Part shown: one piece after another, positions 22,580 through 35,254 of the stretch | Layout of the letters: every line of letters begins with the position of its first letter | Numbering within the stretch: position 1 is the first letter of the stretch | Assembly: GCA_030248195.1 (NCBI GenBank) | Contig: JASAND010000480.1 | Span: 1 to 64,000 of the forward strand | Reading direction: 5' to 3' | DNA length: 64,000 nt | DNA from: Trissonchulus latispiculum | Lineage: Eukaryota; Nematoda; Enoplea; Enoplida; Ironidae | Notes under the pieces: model-generated | Seen by the model: only the letters and a program-made list of their open reading frames with translations | The model's database searches: none | What the model was told of the DNA's origin: nothing | Program-made: the position numbers and the translations under genes

Positions 22580-23460
22580 ACTATCCCAGAGTAAACTGTG
22601 AGAAAGTGTTCCACTGTGACTCAGTTGTCAGTCAGAGGGTGGAACCCAGGTCCTGGTAATACTTCCCTATCACATCTCACATCCTCACTTCAACACGTCA
22701 TACTTCCCTGACATCTTCCCTACTAGCAAACTCTTAAGACCAAGTCAAAGACCCGTCTTGCAGATTCATGTCGAAACCTTAATCTAGGCCCACTGCTTTT
22801 AGACCAGGTTTTGCAAATATGTGCATTAGCGCTGCAAGAAGTTCTCATAATCTTCGTTGCTTAGTTTGGGAAAAAGATCTTGTCCCTGTAGCAGCTTCAG
22901 CACAGAACTCTCTGTTAAAGAAGTTGAATCTAGACAGGACTTGACCATAAATAAGAGTGGGATTGGATAGAAAGTATGAGATTGAAAACTCCAAAAAGAT
23001 TGATCCCATGCAAACCCCTTCGTTTACTTTTTCTTCCGAAAACTGAAGAACCACCATTCCGAATTAGCAGAGAGGAGGAGAGGGGTTGGCTCTGAGTGGA
23101 GAGCATTCATCAAAAGGTTAGTCTCAGCCCAGTGACAGATGACTTTCTTTGAATTCAATTCTTCACTTGGAACGCCCTCATTCATGTAAACCCAGAAACT
23201 CCGTAGACCAGGCTGACATGTGAACTTCTTTTACCTGTTCTGAAAACGTGTGTCCTAGTCCTCTCTAAATCTTTCTTTCTTCCTCTCAATCGGCTAAGTT
23301 TGGCAACAGAAATCGGAACATTGAATTAGAATTTGTGGACATTTGTGGTTTGCTAGATGTCAGTTGGACGAGATAAAAGATGTTTTGCATACAGAAACTT
23401 CGATAATTTGTCCTGGCAGTTTTTTATTTCGCTGTTACAGCTTCCATTTAATAGCATTAG
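22580..23460. other. No recognised feature
   Basis: Anonymous sequence with no supported gene or repeat. Confidence 0.4.
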
Positions 23461-23466
23461 AGTTCG

Positions 23467-23859
23467 GGATCTCTAACTTTATCCCCCCCAACAAAAGTTG
23501 GTCAACTTTAAAGGCTTATTGCAAGAGATCAACAGAACTTTAGAGCATGATTTATACATCGCTGGAATGCTCGAGATGTGCTGTATTTAATGGTGTAAAG
23601 CAGTTTGCTGTAGCTTGCTGCTATGAAAAGTTAAGCTTAAAAGACTACCAAAAATTGCAAAAAGCGGTAACTTTGATAGTTTGTTAAGCTTCACTTTTTA
23701 TAGCGCAAGCTACTACAAACTACTTTACATCATTAAGTAGAGCACATCTCGAGCATTCCAGCGATGTATAAATCATGCTCTAAAGTTCTGTTGATCTCTT
23801 GCAATAAGTCTTTAAAGTTGACGAACTTTTGTTGAGGGGGGATAAAGTTAAAGAGATCC
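23467..23859. repeat. Long hairpin (foldback repeat)
   Basis: Arms of about 170 bp are inverted: GGGATCTCTAACTTTATCCC at left returns as GGGGATAAAGTTAAAGAGATC at right, and TCGCTGGAATGCTCGAGATG returns inverted as CATCTCGAGCATTCCAGCGA. The unpaired centre is about 50 bp. A transcript would form a long double-stranded RNA. Confidence 0.88.
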
Positions 23860-24020
23860 AAAGTTTGATTTAATTTGAAATTTTTTGCATCTGAAACGAT
23901 GCTTAAACAAAATCAAAAACCGTCCCTGGAAAGTTATTCAGAAACACACTGTATCATTTTGCTTGAAAACTTTCCATAAAATGGTCAACGAGTACTAACG
24001 AGTACTAATAGTACCAATAA

Positions 24021-24494
24021 CAAAAAAGTTTTTGGTCCAACATCCGGGTTTTCGTGAATTGTCGGATTTTCAGATTTCGGGCGTCATTTTCGCTAGACAC
24101 GTTTCCGAAAAATGCCGCAAGCAGGTATGTTGTTCCGCTCGACGAGCTCTTTCATTTGAGCGCAATATCGACCACTTTTGAAGAATTTTTTCAAAATCCG
24201 GAATTTTGGCGAATATGTCGAAATCTGTAAATTTTATGGAAATTTCATTTTCAGTTGCGAAATCTGCGCCTTCCAATTAGTCTATGGCCAGCCTTTGAGC
24301 AAAATCGGAGACAAAAAAGTTTTTGGTCCAAGATCCTGGTTTTTGGTGAATTCCCGGATTTTCAGTTTCTCGGGCGAAACTTTTGCTATACGCATTTCCG
24401 GTAAATGCCGCAAGCAGAAAATTTGTTAGAGTTTGTCTTGAATTAGAGAACGTTTCATTCATATAGACCACTTTTGAAGAAATTTTTTGAAATC
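24021..24494. repeat. Tandem direct duplication, unit about 295 bp
   Basis: CAAAAAAGTTTTTGGTCCA...AATGCCGCAAGCAG...GACCACTTTTGAAGAA occurs at 24,021-24,196 and again at 24,312-24,494 in the same order, moderately diverged. Confidence 0.8.
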
Positions 24495-24704
24495 ATATGT
24501 TAATGTTAATAATAACAAAAACGGACGTACCAAGATGAAAGGGTTGCCTTTTTGTGTAAAATAAAATAAACCCAATAAAACTCGGCAACATAAAAATTAC
24601 TTTCGTGCAATCGTAACAGCTGCATTGAGATAGCCTTAGTCTACGTGGTTGTTGTAACGAGCGCATTCTAAGCTTTCAAATCATATGACAACCAGACATG
24701 TGCA

Positions 24705-24835
24705 GGAGGGGAAGTTCTGGGGGGGGGTGAAGGGCGGAATCCGGATTCTGGGGGGGGGGGTGAGGGACCCCTCTGGGGGGGTGAGCTCAGGTCTGGGGGG
24801 GGGGTCACCCCCCCCAAACCCCCCCCCAAGCACAC
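24705..24835 (+). repeat. G-run cluster (potential G-quadruplexes)
   Basis: Several runs of 7 to 11 G separated by short spacers, followed by two C runs (CACCCCCCCC, AACCCCCCCCC). The strand could form G-quadruplexes or a G/C hairpin. Confidence 0.75.
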
Positions 24836-24839
24836 GTAT

Positions 24840-26035
24840 GATGACAACTATCCAAGAATTGAGGAAGGTACAGTCTATCAAAATAAAAAACAATAAGTTC
24901 AATGATAGGTCTAGGTCGGTTTTAAGATTGGGAAATTGTCCTTGCCATTCCTATTCTAATTTGCTCCACCATGATCTGAATTATTTATCGTGAAACTGAA
25001 AATCTTTCAGAAAACAAAATTTGCCAGTCAAAACATTATGCTGAAAAGGTTGGGGGTAGGAATGAGTTGATCTAAAATAGACAACAGACACGGAGCGCCT
25101 TATCTCATAAATTATTCATGATTAAGTCAAGGAAATTGTTTGCATTTCAATTTCAAACAAATTACCAATGCATTTATCTCCCTACCTGCAGAATATACAT
25201 GCATATATCTCGAAGGCTTTCCATCTACTAATAGAGACTGATTAACTTGCTGCTTTGAAACTATTCATGAACTCTCATTAAATCACTCTTCAGCTAAAAA
25301 TCGGGAAAGACCCATTTCAAGATACGAGATCCTTCGTTCCGTGGAAGCTTGCTCCACGCTCTGTCCAGAAAGTGTGAGCGAAATACATCAGAGGCCAGTA
25401 CCTATCACCACCGTCAGCGCCCAAGTAGGTCTCTGATCCGCTCTTAAATCAAGTGCTAGAAAGATCCAAGCTTAGCCGGGGTTAGACAATGATGATATTG
25501 GGTCCTGATGTTAGATAACGTCTAACCTCATCTCTCGGAGTCCCAGTGAACTATCAAACGTCAACACATGTAACGACATCGTTTTCTGTCCTCTGTACTA
25601 TACTCAAGTTTTAAGCAGACACATTGTTGACTATTTTAAGTTTCAGTATGTAACCCTCCAAGCCTTTAGGTACATCGGGGAAAGCGTCCCAGCTCTCGAC
25701 GAAGGAACGTCTTCGTGTACAATTTGTGAGGTTAACAAATTGTTCTTACATAGCAATAAATTCTGCAAATAAGTCCAATTTTATTACGCTGCATCGTCAA
25801 AACTTCGTAAGAAAAACGTAAGGAACGCTTAATCCACTTGTCGTTAAGAGTAGGGCACGCAGCCCCTCCCGGAGGGTTGCTACCACTGGATATATACCGG
25901 CTACTTGCAATGTGTTCCGCCTATCCCCTGCTAAGAAAACTGATCCATCTCAAGTTGAAATTTTTAGTATGTGATGTTTAATTACTGTAAATTCTGAACT
26001 CAAGCTTAACTAAAACTTGACTGTAGTTTAAACAG
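24840..26035. other. No recognised feature
   Basis: No gene, repeat family or RNA that I could support. Confidence 0.4.
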
Positions 26036-26039
26036 GACA

Positions 26040-26275
26040 TAAACACGAGGGTCAGTGGTTGTTTTCAGTCGTCCAACAACCCAGGAGAGAGACAAGGAGG
26101 GTTTGCATTCAGCATAAATCAGGCTGAAACGTTGAATCTCTGGCAAACCAGGGATCAAGCCGGCGTCCTTCCGAGGTAGAGCAAACTTGTTCACCACTGA
26201 CTATACCACTATGATAACAGGCAACATCCTTTGCAGGATTATCAACTAATTTCCTACGCCTGCTTTCATGACACA
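26040..26275 (-). repeat. Diverged tRNA-derived SINE, copy 3
   Basis: Read on the minus strand it follows the same plan as the copies at 5273 and 5767: a GATAATCCTGCAA leader, a degraded A box (AGTGGTATAGTCAGTGG), a B box GGCTTGATCCC, then a pyrimidine-rich body with CTGATTTATGCTGAATG. Similarity is partial, so this is an old copy or a sister family. Confidence 0.6.
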
Positions 26276-26279
26276 GAGA

Positions 26280-28360
26280 ACATTTACACAAACATGCAAA
26301 ATCATGGAAGGATCTGAATTGACCCTGAAGAGGGAGAGAAAGAGAGAGATAGGAGAAGATTGCTGAAAATGGGGAAGCAAGTTTCTAAATGAAAGAAAAA
26401 CCTCCCTCCCTGGGTCAACATTAAAATACTTGGAATAATTTGTCTGATTGTCTGAATTGTAAACAAGGTGAAAGGAAGAAAGTCAACCGGGAGTCAACAA
26501 AGCCCACGCTTATATTAGCCAATAATGCAAAATTATTGACTTTGCCAGGGATGATGTAATAAAACTCCTAAAAACAAACAGTCTGCAATCTGCATAGCTG
26601 TCTAATTTGCATAGCTGTCTAATTATTGTTTATCACTGTTGAGAAGGATTTGATCAGATCGGGCCAAAAAGAAACTTTCTTTGTGTTGAGTTTGGTTTAT
26701 ATGAAACTAACGGCCAACGGCTCGAGCCCGCCTAAACATGCTTAAATCTTAGTTCGATACTTCGATCCTAGTTTCTATTGAAAGACAGTTAGAAATTAAA
26801 ACCGTTTAGTGGTGTGGAAGCAGGCTCTGATTGTATCCGTAATAATCCCAATCAGGCCTGATCATGAATGATCCACGATGTCTACAAACCTTAATCTCTT
26901 CTTCTCTCTAGTTTTATTTCAGGCGTCTCCAAGGCAAGCCTATGAAAACACAATTCAACATTTCATCGGTTGACAATTTATTGAGCTCTAGGACGGACGC
27001 TGAGCAGATTCCCTTATACGAAGATGTCAATCTTTTGCGTGAAAACAGCTATAAGAATACTCCGCTACTAGTTTGCATACTTATTTCAAAAGTTTGAATA
27101 CTTATCGAATGTTGCGGCAATACCGTATGCACGTGTCCAAAGTACGGACCAATTAACTGCTATAAAATTGACCTGAATGTGTGAGTGACACTGTGATAAA
27201 GAAATGCAATATGACTCTTCTGGACAATTCATACCAATCCGGAACTTGTTTTCAAACAAACTTGCTCAAACTGAGCCCTCTCTCCACAGTTATGTACATA
27301 TTTATATACACGCGTAACAGACTTGAGGAAAGTTGATTTTTATCATAAATTTTAAGCAGATCCCACAAATGGGATGCAGAACGCAGAAAGCTAGAAATAG
27401 GATAGCATTAAAGAGAGATGGAGACTTCCATACGGGCGGCTGGTCTTGATAAAAAATATAATTACTTTTTCAGAGCTCCCAAATTGCAGGAAAGGGACAG
27501 GGACAGGCCTGGTCTAATAGTCCTCATCACCGTCATAATTTCTGGCTCAGCCCAAACCAAAAATTGCTCTCTCTTTCTCTCTGAATCAATTGATATAAAA
27601 CTTACTTAGATAGGAAAACAGTGGAAAGAAAACTCCCTCCTCTCACACCAACACACAATTTATTTGTGCTTCGGCTCACTAAATTACCGGCTTAAACTAC
27701 AGGGCTGGCTTCTGTACTCATGATATGGGCTCTCCTCCTGGCTGATTGGGAATAGAATAATGATAAGAAGTGACGCACCAGACATCATACTTTACCATAA
27801 TTCTTTCAAGATACCGCCCAACATTTTTCTTACGTTTGAAGTGAACCTGAAACACTAAGCAATCCTGGAAAAGTCAGGTAATTTCTTTAAGTTGGGCAGC
27901 AAATCCTTGTAAGCCTTTGGCTTATCTTGTCGTCCAATCCATGTTGACCTGACAGGTATGAACCACTTTTGTTATCATGGACTGACAATTTACCAAATGT
28001 AGCTGGCTCGAACATTGATTAAAGAAACTCATAATAAAGTTGAAAACCAACATTAATTTCTGAAATAGAATATTTTTCGGTAGTTAAGAATAATACCAAA
28101 TAACGTTTAAACAATGCTCAAGTTAAGGCAGACCTACAAATGTGAGTGTGAATTTAATATCCATGCTAAAAGTCAAACAGAAACTGCAGAGCTAGTTACA
28201 AAATAACTTAATTTTAAAAACAATAATTAAAACAAGACCGATACGATACAATTATAGCAAGTTTCTCTCAAACCCATTTCAACCAATCTGTAACGTAGAT
28301 ATATTTTGATGATACAATCATGTGTTTTGGTGAGATGATGATTATTAGAGATGATTATTT
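26280..28360. other. No recognised feature
   Basis: Contains a short direct repeat (TGCATAGCTGTCTAATT twice near 26,595-26,625) and otherwise anonymous AT-rich sequence. Confidence 0.4.
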
Positions 28361-28365
28361 GTTTC

Positions 28366-28976
28366 CAGGGGCCAATTTCATAAAATCTAGCGGATTTGCA
28401 AGTGCGAGTTTGCGAGTACTTGCACTTGAAACGCAAGTGCGGATTACAAGTGTTTCATAAAACCTTTCCGCAAACTTGGCAAACATAAATTAGCTAAGCA
28501 AGTTGCGGAACTTGACCCACTTGCAATGCAAGTGCGAGTACTTGCATTGCAAGTGCGAGTAGAAGCAAAAATGACTGAAATTCTTTAAAAAATCGTAACT
28601 TTTTCAAAACTACTTAAAATTTACTGAAATTTTTACAAAGTGTGCAAAACATGTTAGAGCAGTTATTTCTTAAAAACTGGCGAAGATTAACTAAGATATT
28701 CAATGTTTTTGAAAATCGTCTAGTTAAAATCTACTAGACGACTTTACTCGCACTGGCAAGTTACAAGTGAGTGTTCCAGCGGGTTTTATGAAACACTTGC
28801 TTGCTGCTTGTGTTCAAGCGAACTCGTAGCTTGTAGCCCACTTGACTCGCAATTCAAGTGCAAGTGCGGATTCCGCACTTGACCCTTTATTCATCACTTG
28901 CAGCTTGCAAATCCGCAACTTGCAGCTGCGAGTTGCGGGATCCGCAACTTGCAAAGTTTTATGAAATTGGCCCCAG
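28366..28976. mobile_element. DNA transposon with CAGGGGCCAATTTCATAAAA ends
   Basis: The left end CAGGGGCCAATTTCATAAAA returns inverted at the right (TTTTATGAAATTGGCCCCAG) with one mismatch. Inside, GTTTCATAAAAC/GTTTTATGAAAC recurs in both orientations, with many AAGTGCGAGT/ACTTGCACTT units, so the element is built from internal inverted repeats. No clear target duplication was found. A similar design occurs at 61,605-62,220. Confidence 0.75.
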
Positions 28977-29079
28977 GAATTTCTACAGGCTACCCTCTTT
29001 CTTAAAAGCACTCGCCCATGGTCAGTCAACCCTCTCGTTCAATCAATCGATCCGTCAGTGTCTGCTCTTAGCACCTAGA

Positions 29080-29386
29080 AAACAGATATGGGACCCAAAT
29101 ACAGACTTCCCAGAAAAACAGATTCACAAACTACAGAAGAAGACATTGAACATACACTTAAAGAATACATAATAAAATTGAATAGAAAATATTAATGGGA
29201 TATAATAATTTTAGCTATGCGGGCATCCCGTATTATGGAAACGTAAAAAATAAAAGCAACTATATAAATACGAAGTGCCAAAATCGCACTCTCACCAAAT
29301 GCCAACTAGACAAAACGAAGTAAAATTAATCAAGGAGGGATTCAATAATATTATTCTAAATATAACACACACCAACGCAAACTTTT

Positions 29387-29478
<92 letters not shown>

Positions 29479-29485
29479 AACTTTT

Positions 29486-29519
<34 letters not shown>

Positions 29520-30100
29520 AAACCTAAATTACATAAAAGTCCTACTAAATTAAGGGCTATAGCAGCTAGTAAAGACTCAATTCTAAAAGAACTATCAGTT
29601 CAAATACATAAGGCCTTAACTTTAATTTTAAAATCACGTGTCCTATACAGTAAATTACTGCAGCAAATAACAGGGTGTTAGAGTTACTGGGTTATTAATT
29701 CTAACAAACCAATAGTAGACACAATTAATGAACTAAGTAACAAAAGACAAATGAAAGAAATCAACACTTTTGACTTTACTACTCTCTACACATCGTCAAA
29801 CTTTGACACTATTAAATTCAATTCAATTGATAAAATACTTTTCGAATCAATGAGATCACGTATAAGTGATTATTCTACTAGATGGGGTAGTGCTACATCT
29901 AAAGGAAGTTGCACAATTAATAGAATACATTACTTACAGATATGATAAAGTTGCTAGTACACTCAAGCTATTTCACTGTAGGCTATAAAATTTTTCAGCA
30001 AGTAAAAGGAATGCGAATGGGTACAAATCCTGGTCCTACCATAACCAATCTTGTATTACATAAATATGAGCACGAGTATGTTATGAAAAAGTAAACAAAT
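29080..30100 (+). pseudogene. Penelope-like retroelement fragment (N-terminal and RT core)
   Basis: Degenerate reading frames resemble Penelope-like reverse transcriptases. They include a TNANFSYIY/KLRAIAASKDSILKEL stretch (the PKxHK...LR entry to the RT), motif A as INTFDFTTLYTS (FDF-x-x-LYT), and later motif B-like RMGTNPGPTITNLVL (PMGT-x-x-x-P-x-x-x-NL). Frameshifts, stops and a (TA)n tract at about 29,389-29,515 interrupt it. No GIY-YIG endonuclease was seen. Confidence 0.75.
29389..29515. repeat. (TA)n microsatellite pair
   Basis: Two (TA)n runs separated by a repeat of GCAAACTTTTCC, the sequence just before the first run. The spacer looks duplicated together with the expansion. Confidence 0.92.
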
Positions 30101-30149
30101 CGCACCATATGGATTAAAAACACATATATATATGTTATATATATGTTTT

Positions 30150-30188
<39 letters not shown>

Positions 30189-30191
<3 letters not shown>

Positions 30192-30600
30192 TAATCCCCT
30201 CAGCTTTATCTGTCTGGAAGCTCCCTCAGTCCTGCCAGTCAGCAAAGCAGAATGATCATGTAAGTCTATCAACTGATTTGTCTTTAATAATTATCTGAAT
30301 ACTAGTAGTATAGTAATTGTACCTCAAGCTTTAAATATGCAAATTAGGTATCACCTCAAATGTTTTCACATGTGCTGTCTCCACAAATTTATTTCTCTCT
30401 TGTAAATTTGAGGCAAATCTCTGCATATTTCTACAACGAAATGTTTTGTTTTAAAATACTTTTGATTGTAAATATAAAAAATAGTAAAACATGGTAATGG
30501 TGATTACTGTATGAGTTCAGCTTTATGAGTAAGCTCTCCTGTAAGTCCTTGATATTGTACTATGCAAAGACCGCTTCTCTCCGGCAGGCGCTTTCTCTCA
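30189..30600. repeat. Direct repeat, copy 1 (paired with 31,502-31,857)
   Basis: TTAATCCCCTCAGCTTTATC onwards is repeated at 31,502 with about 90% similarity by eye. Both copies begin directly after a (TA)n tract that follows Penelope-like RT debris. They may be untranslated or pseudo-LTR regions of the Penelope-like element. Confidence 0.8.
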
Positions 30601-30809
30601 TATGTCATGCTCAGGTAAATATGGTAGTGTTATAGGGGGCTGGTATCGCTTTGTGTAAACATTACCTTACAGGCTTATGGCTGGAAAGGAAAGAGAGAAC
30701 CAAAATGAACATTTTTGTTTTTACGACAGTAGTATAAATATGGGCGTTCCAGGACAGTGGCACGTGTGGAATAATGTGGCAGCTTTATGTATCTTGTGCA
30801 ATTTCTCAA

Positions 30810-31395
30810 CAAGTAAAAGGAATACCAATGAGTACAAATGTGAGTCCTACCATAACCAATCTTGTATTACATAAATATAAGCACGACTATGTTATGAAAA
30901 ACAGAAATAATTAAGAACTAATGGAAAACTTCAAAATTGCCATGGATATATTGAGCACATGACTTTATCAAATGACAAAAATGTTTTCGTAAATATTTAT
31001 CCTAGTATATATCCTAGTGAACTTGAACTAAATGATTTCAATATCGACAATTAAACCAAGCTGATGTACTAGATTTTAATATTAGAATTATGGATAATTT
31101 CCAAGCTAAAATAGCAATTTACGATAAGAGACAATTGCAACTTTAAAGTAATAAGGTATCCAGCTATAAGTTCTAACATCAGCAACCAAATCATAAACGA
31201 CACCATAAGTAGTCAGATGCAACGGGTATTCGATATATGTAATAATAATGTAGATCTAATCTCATGAATGAGAAAATGCCTGAATGAGTTTAAAACACGA
31301 GGATATTCCAGTAGATAATCAAAAATAATTTATTCAAAAGTGTCAACAAAAATGTAGAAATAACCCAAAACACGAAAGAAATAAATCACACCCTA
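30810..31395 (+). pseudogene. Penelope-like retroelement fragment (RT C-terminal part)
   Basis: Repeats the motif-B-like region (TITNLVLHKY read across changes), then a degenerate thumb region: IYDKRDNCNFKVIRYP-like, AISSNISNQIINDTIS and MRKCLNEFKTRGYSSR. Several stops and frame breaks are present. It is followed by (TA)n at 31,411-31,501. Confidence 0.65.
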
Positions 31396-31406
31396 TGGAT
31401 AAACAG

Positions 31407-31857
<451 letters not shown>

Positions 31858-32851
31858 GACCGCTCTCTGGACGAATTGTCATGTCACTACAATTAGCGGA
31901 TGGGAAGACCGGTGTCGCAAGACGGGGCAACCGCTAGTGGCGACATGACAGATAGCTCCCCGAAAGGGTACATCGCCAGGAGTGAGGTTGTAGAGACGAG
32001 GGCATCTTACGAGTATCCTCATTAACCAGCTCTTCTACAGTAATTATCAAGCTCTGAACTAACCAACTACATTTTTAGTTACTTTTTTAATTAAAGCAAT
32101 AACAAAATGACATACAGTTAATTTAGCTTAAACAATTCACCATCGATTACAAAGCATATTTACCAATTTTTTTACAAATTTCTCATTTTTATCACAATCT
32201 TTTGCGAAAAGTTTAAAAAACCGTTTAAAATTACCATAGCTCCAACACGTCCAGATCAAAAAGCTACAGCATAAAGTCCACAAGCACTGCTACCAACAAT
32301 TGCATAGGCGTAACATTATACAAGCTTTCACTAAATTTAGCCCATAAAGTTTAGGATTCATTCCGTAGGAGCAAAAAATCCATCTGTCGGTCAACAGGTG
32401 CATCGATTGCCGTCCAGTGGTGGCCAGGATGCGACGAGGGTGCCACTAGGGTGCCACCATACCACCATACCACTAGGGTGCCACCATACCACTAGGACCA
32501 TCCAACACCAGCTTATGCTTTGCAAATACCCCTTTGAAGGTGGGAACTCCTTTCAGCAATCTTTCAGTTTCCAGCGTATTCCTCACGCTTTATAATTCAT
32601 CAGCAGTTCACGTGATCTACTTATTTCAACAATACTTTCAAACTCTCCGTAAACTATTACATTGATTGCTTGTACCAAATTGCTAGCAAACTGCAAGCTC
32701 AGTCGTAAATTCCCTTGTCGGTGCAGCTCCAAGTGGATCAACCGGACCAAACTCCTTCGTCAGTCGTCGACCTCGGTCTTATCTTCGACCTCCCCTATGC
32801 GCGGCACTCCCAACTGTCAACCTTGAGTCGAGTGAATTCGGCTTGTCCTGT
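31858..32851. mobile_element. Unclassified insertion of about 1 kb with a structured left end
   Basis: Compared with copy 1 (30,585 onwards), copy 2 is interrupted between CTCTCTCC and GCGCTTTCTCTCATATG by about 990 bp. The left end can fold: TGTCATGTC (31,877-31,885) with GACATGACA (31,942-31,950), TAGCGG with CCGCTA, and an inner GTC-GCAA-GAC tetraloop. It also holds GGTGCCACCATACCACTAG minisatellite units at 32,448-32,500. No coding motif was recognised. Confidence 0.55.
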
Positions 32852-33063
32852 AGGCGCTTTCTCTCATATGTCATGCTCTGGTAAATGTGGTAGTGTTATA
32901 GGGGGCTGGTATCGCTTTGTGTAAAGTTTACCTTACAGGGCTGGCTGGAAATGAAAGAGGGCACCAAAATGAACTTTTTGTTTTTACGACAGTAGTATAA
33001 AAATGGTCGTTTCAGGACAGTGGCACCTGTGAAATTATGTGGCAGCTTTATGTAACGTGTGCC
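32852..33063. repeat. Continuation of the 30,590-30,805 repeat
   Basis: GCGCTTTCTCTCATATGTCA, GGGGGCTGGTATCGCTTTGT and TTTTTACGACAGTAGTATAA occur in both copies in the same order. This shows the 1-kb interruption at 31,858-32,851 is a secondary event. Confidence 0.8.
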
Positions 33064-33789
33064 ACAATGTATTAAATTTAAATTAAATTTACGTGTTCTC
33101 TTGTTTGTTACGTGTTAAATTTTAAAAAAACAATATAGTTATCGGCAATTTATCAGCTCAAACTCCACCCATGTCATGTCACTTCTAAACTATGAGGTGA
33201 CCGTATTATTACAATTGTTATTCATGGAACATTCTTGATACTGAATCTTTAACACAAAATCTTCACTAACGTTAAAGTTTGCAAAATGTCAGCTGAACCA
33301 ACAAATTACAATTTTTAAACTAGAACATACTACTTACTGAGTCAATAGACTTATATACATGACATGTATCAATTAAATCTAAAATTGCGGATTAGGTCAA
33401 TAGGTTAACTGTACCAGTAACCTTAATGGGTACATGAAACTACTCCAAACCTAAATAAACTTAGTAAAATCTCATATAAAGTATCAACTCAAAACATAAA
33501 GTTTTCTAACTGGAAATAAGTTTGCTGTTAGTCTTATGAGAGCTTCTATGGACTCAATTCAGATCGTGTGGGCGTCTCCAGCTGTAATAGATGGAATTGT
33601 GAGGCGAGTTATGCTTGCTTTTAAGATCTGCGGTTCCTACCAATCACCCTCAAGGAAATCAAACGGAGAACAACGACAGGAAAGCGAAAGTGGTTTTGGT
33701 ACCCAGTCTGCTTTTCGACCAAGAATCCTAGATGAATACGACAATCAACTTCAGACTTAGTATTTAATTATAAAGAAACCATCAGCAAC

Positions 33790-34450
33790 ATAAACGTTGG
33801 CCAATGCGTGGATAACTACATCAAAGGATTAAACCAATGTGACTGCAAATCTACATACGTAGACAATTTTCATGGACATATAATAACGGGATATACTACC
33901 ATTGTTAAAGAAAACCAGTTCAAAAAATTTCTTGATATGGGACCCAAATACAGACTTCCCAGAAAAACAGATTCACAAACTACTGAAGAAGACATTGAAC
34001 ATACATTTAAAGAATACATAATAACATTGAACAGAAACTATTAATCGGATATAATAATTTTAGCTATGCGGGCATCCCGTATTATGGAAATGTAAAAAAA
34101 GCAACTATGTAAATATGAAGTGCCAAAATCGTATCTCCAAAATAACCACAGCATTCTTAGAATAAATAAAAACACAATTGCCCAATATCATGAGAAGTAT
34201 GTCTTTACTCTAGTGGATAAAGCCAATCAAAGTATTGCAATTATATGCAAGCAGTTTTACATAGAGTAAATACTTAAGGAAATAGGTGCCATTAGCAATA
34301 CCAATAATACATATAAAAGTGCACAACTGGACAAAAATAAAGTAATAAAATTAATCAAGGAGGGATACAATAATACTAATCTAAATATAACACACACCAA
34401 CGCAAACTTACCCTGTATTTATTTATATAATACCTAAATTCCACAAAACT
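33790..34450 (+). pseudogene. Penelope-like retroelement fragment (N-terminal region)
   Basis: Reads NQCDCKSTYVDNFHGHIITG, then QFKKFLDMGPKYRLPRKTDS, and after a stop KYVFTLVDKANQSIAIICKQ, and KVIKLIKEGYNNTNLNITHT. In Penelope-like proteins the segment upstream of the reverse transcriptase carries HxH-x-x-TGD, GPKYR-x-P and a V-x-P-x-DKA-x-x-x-x-I-x-C-K motif, matching this order. Stops and frame changes show it is dead. 29,080-29,385 is a second copy of its right half. Confidence 0.75.
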
Positions 34451-34459
34451 CCGATTTTA

Positions 34460-35250
34460 GCCCAAAAAACGCTTCGCTCCGCAAAAGTGCGAATCTCGAT
34501 TCTGCCAAAAATCTCCGGAATCTGTTTAGTAGTTTAGGAGAAATTGATGTTTAAAACAAAAATAATCGCAGTTTTGCCAAGATGGTTTTTCGGGAAAATC
34601 TCTAGCTTAAAGCAATAAATTCCGGCTAATAGGCATTCATAAAATGCGCATTCGGACGCTGCATCGATTTAGTATAAGCCAACTTCCATGTGGCAGTAAT
34701 TTTGAAAAAACTTATTACCTCAAAAATGGCCATTTTTTACCCTAAAAACAGTATTTTGCTTATACCGACTTAGGCACTGAAGACAGCTCAAAGGTTGTCT
34801 GTGCAAAAATGTTCGTTTCCGTGTCCTCTTTCAAGCCATAACAACCAATCCCGTGTCTTGTCTACTTACTGGGAGCCTAAGGCTAAAAACCAAAACTTTC
34901 TTTTGGACTGGTCCCAGAATGTTAAAGAGCACGGAAATAGGTTATTTCGTAAGTTTCAGCAGTTTACGTAAAGGATTAAAGCCGTATGAGTCAAAAATAC
35001 CCGAAAGGAAACCAGTACCATACGCAACCCACGGCCCCGTAGGCCCCGCTAGCCTGGCAGGCCCGGTCTGCCCCGTCGGCCCGGCGCGGGCCTTGAAGCG
35101 GGCCGGGCTCTGCAGGTTAGACGGGCCGGGGCCGGGCCGGGCCGTACTCTATGGCCAGGTCACAGCCATACCTGCGAGAAGTCATATGTATTTTACATGC
35201 GACGAAGGAGCATTTTGGTTCTTGCAAGCCAGAAGGATCTATTTTGGTTT
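34460..35250. other. No recognised gene; GC-rich patch
   Basis: 34,460-34,850 is anonymous. 35,030-35,160 is a GC-rich patch of GGCCCGG and GGGCCGGGCC units resembling the subterminal arrays of the hAT-like elements elsewhere, but no terminal repeats were found. An upstream Rpp30 exon is expected on this strand and was not recognised. Confidence 0.4.
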
Positions 35251-35254
35251 GCAG

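Noticed and set aside
29389..29520. Protein-coding frame of Tyr-Ile repeats (also at 31,386, 40,122 and 57,810)
   Set aside because: Translation of (TA)n microsatellites, not genes.
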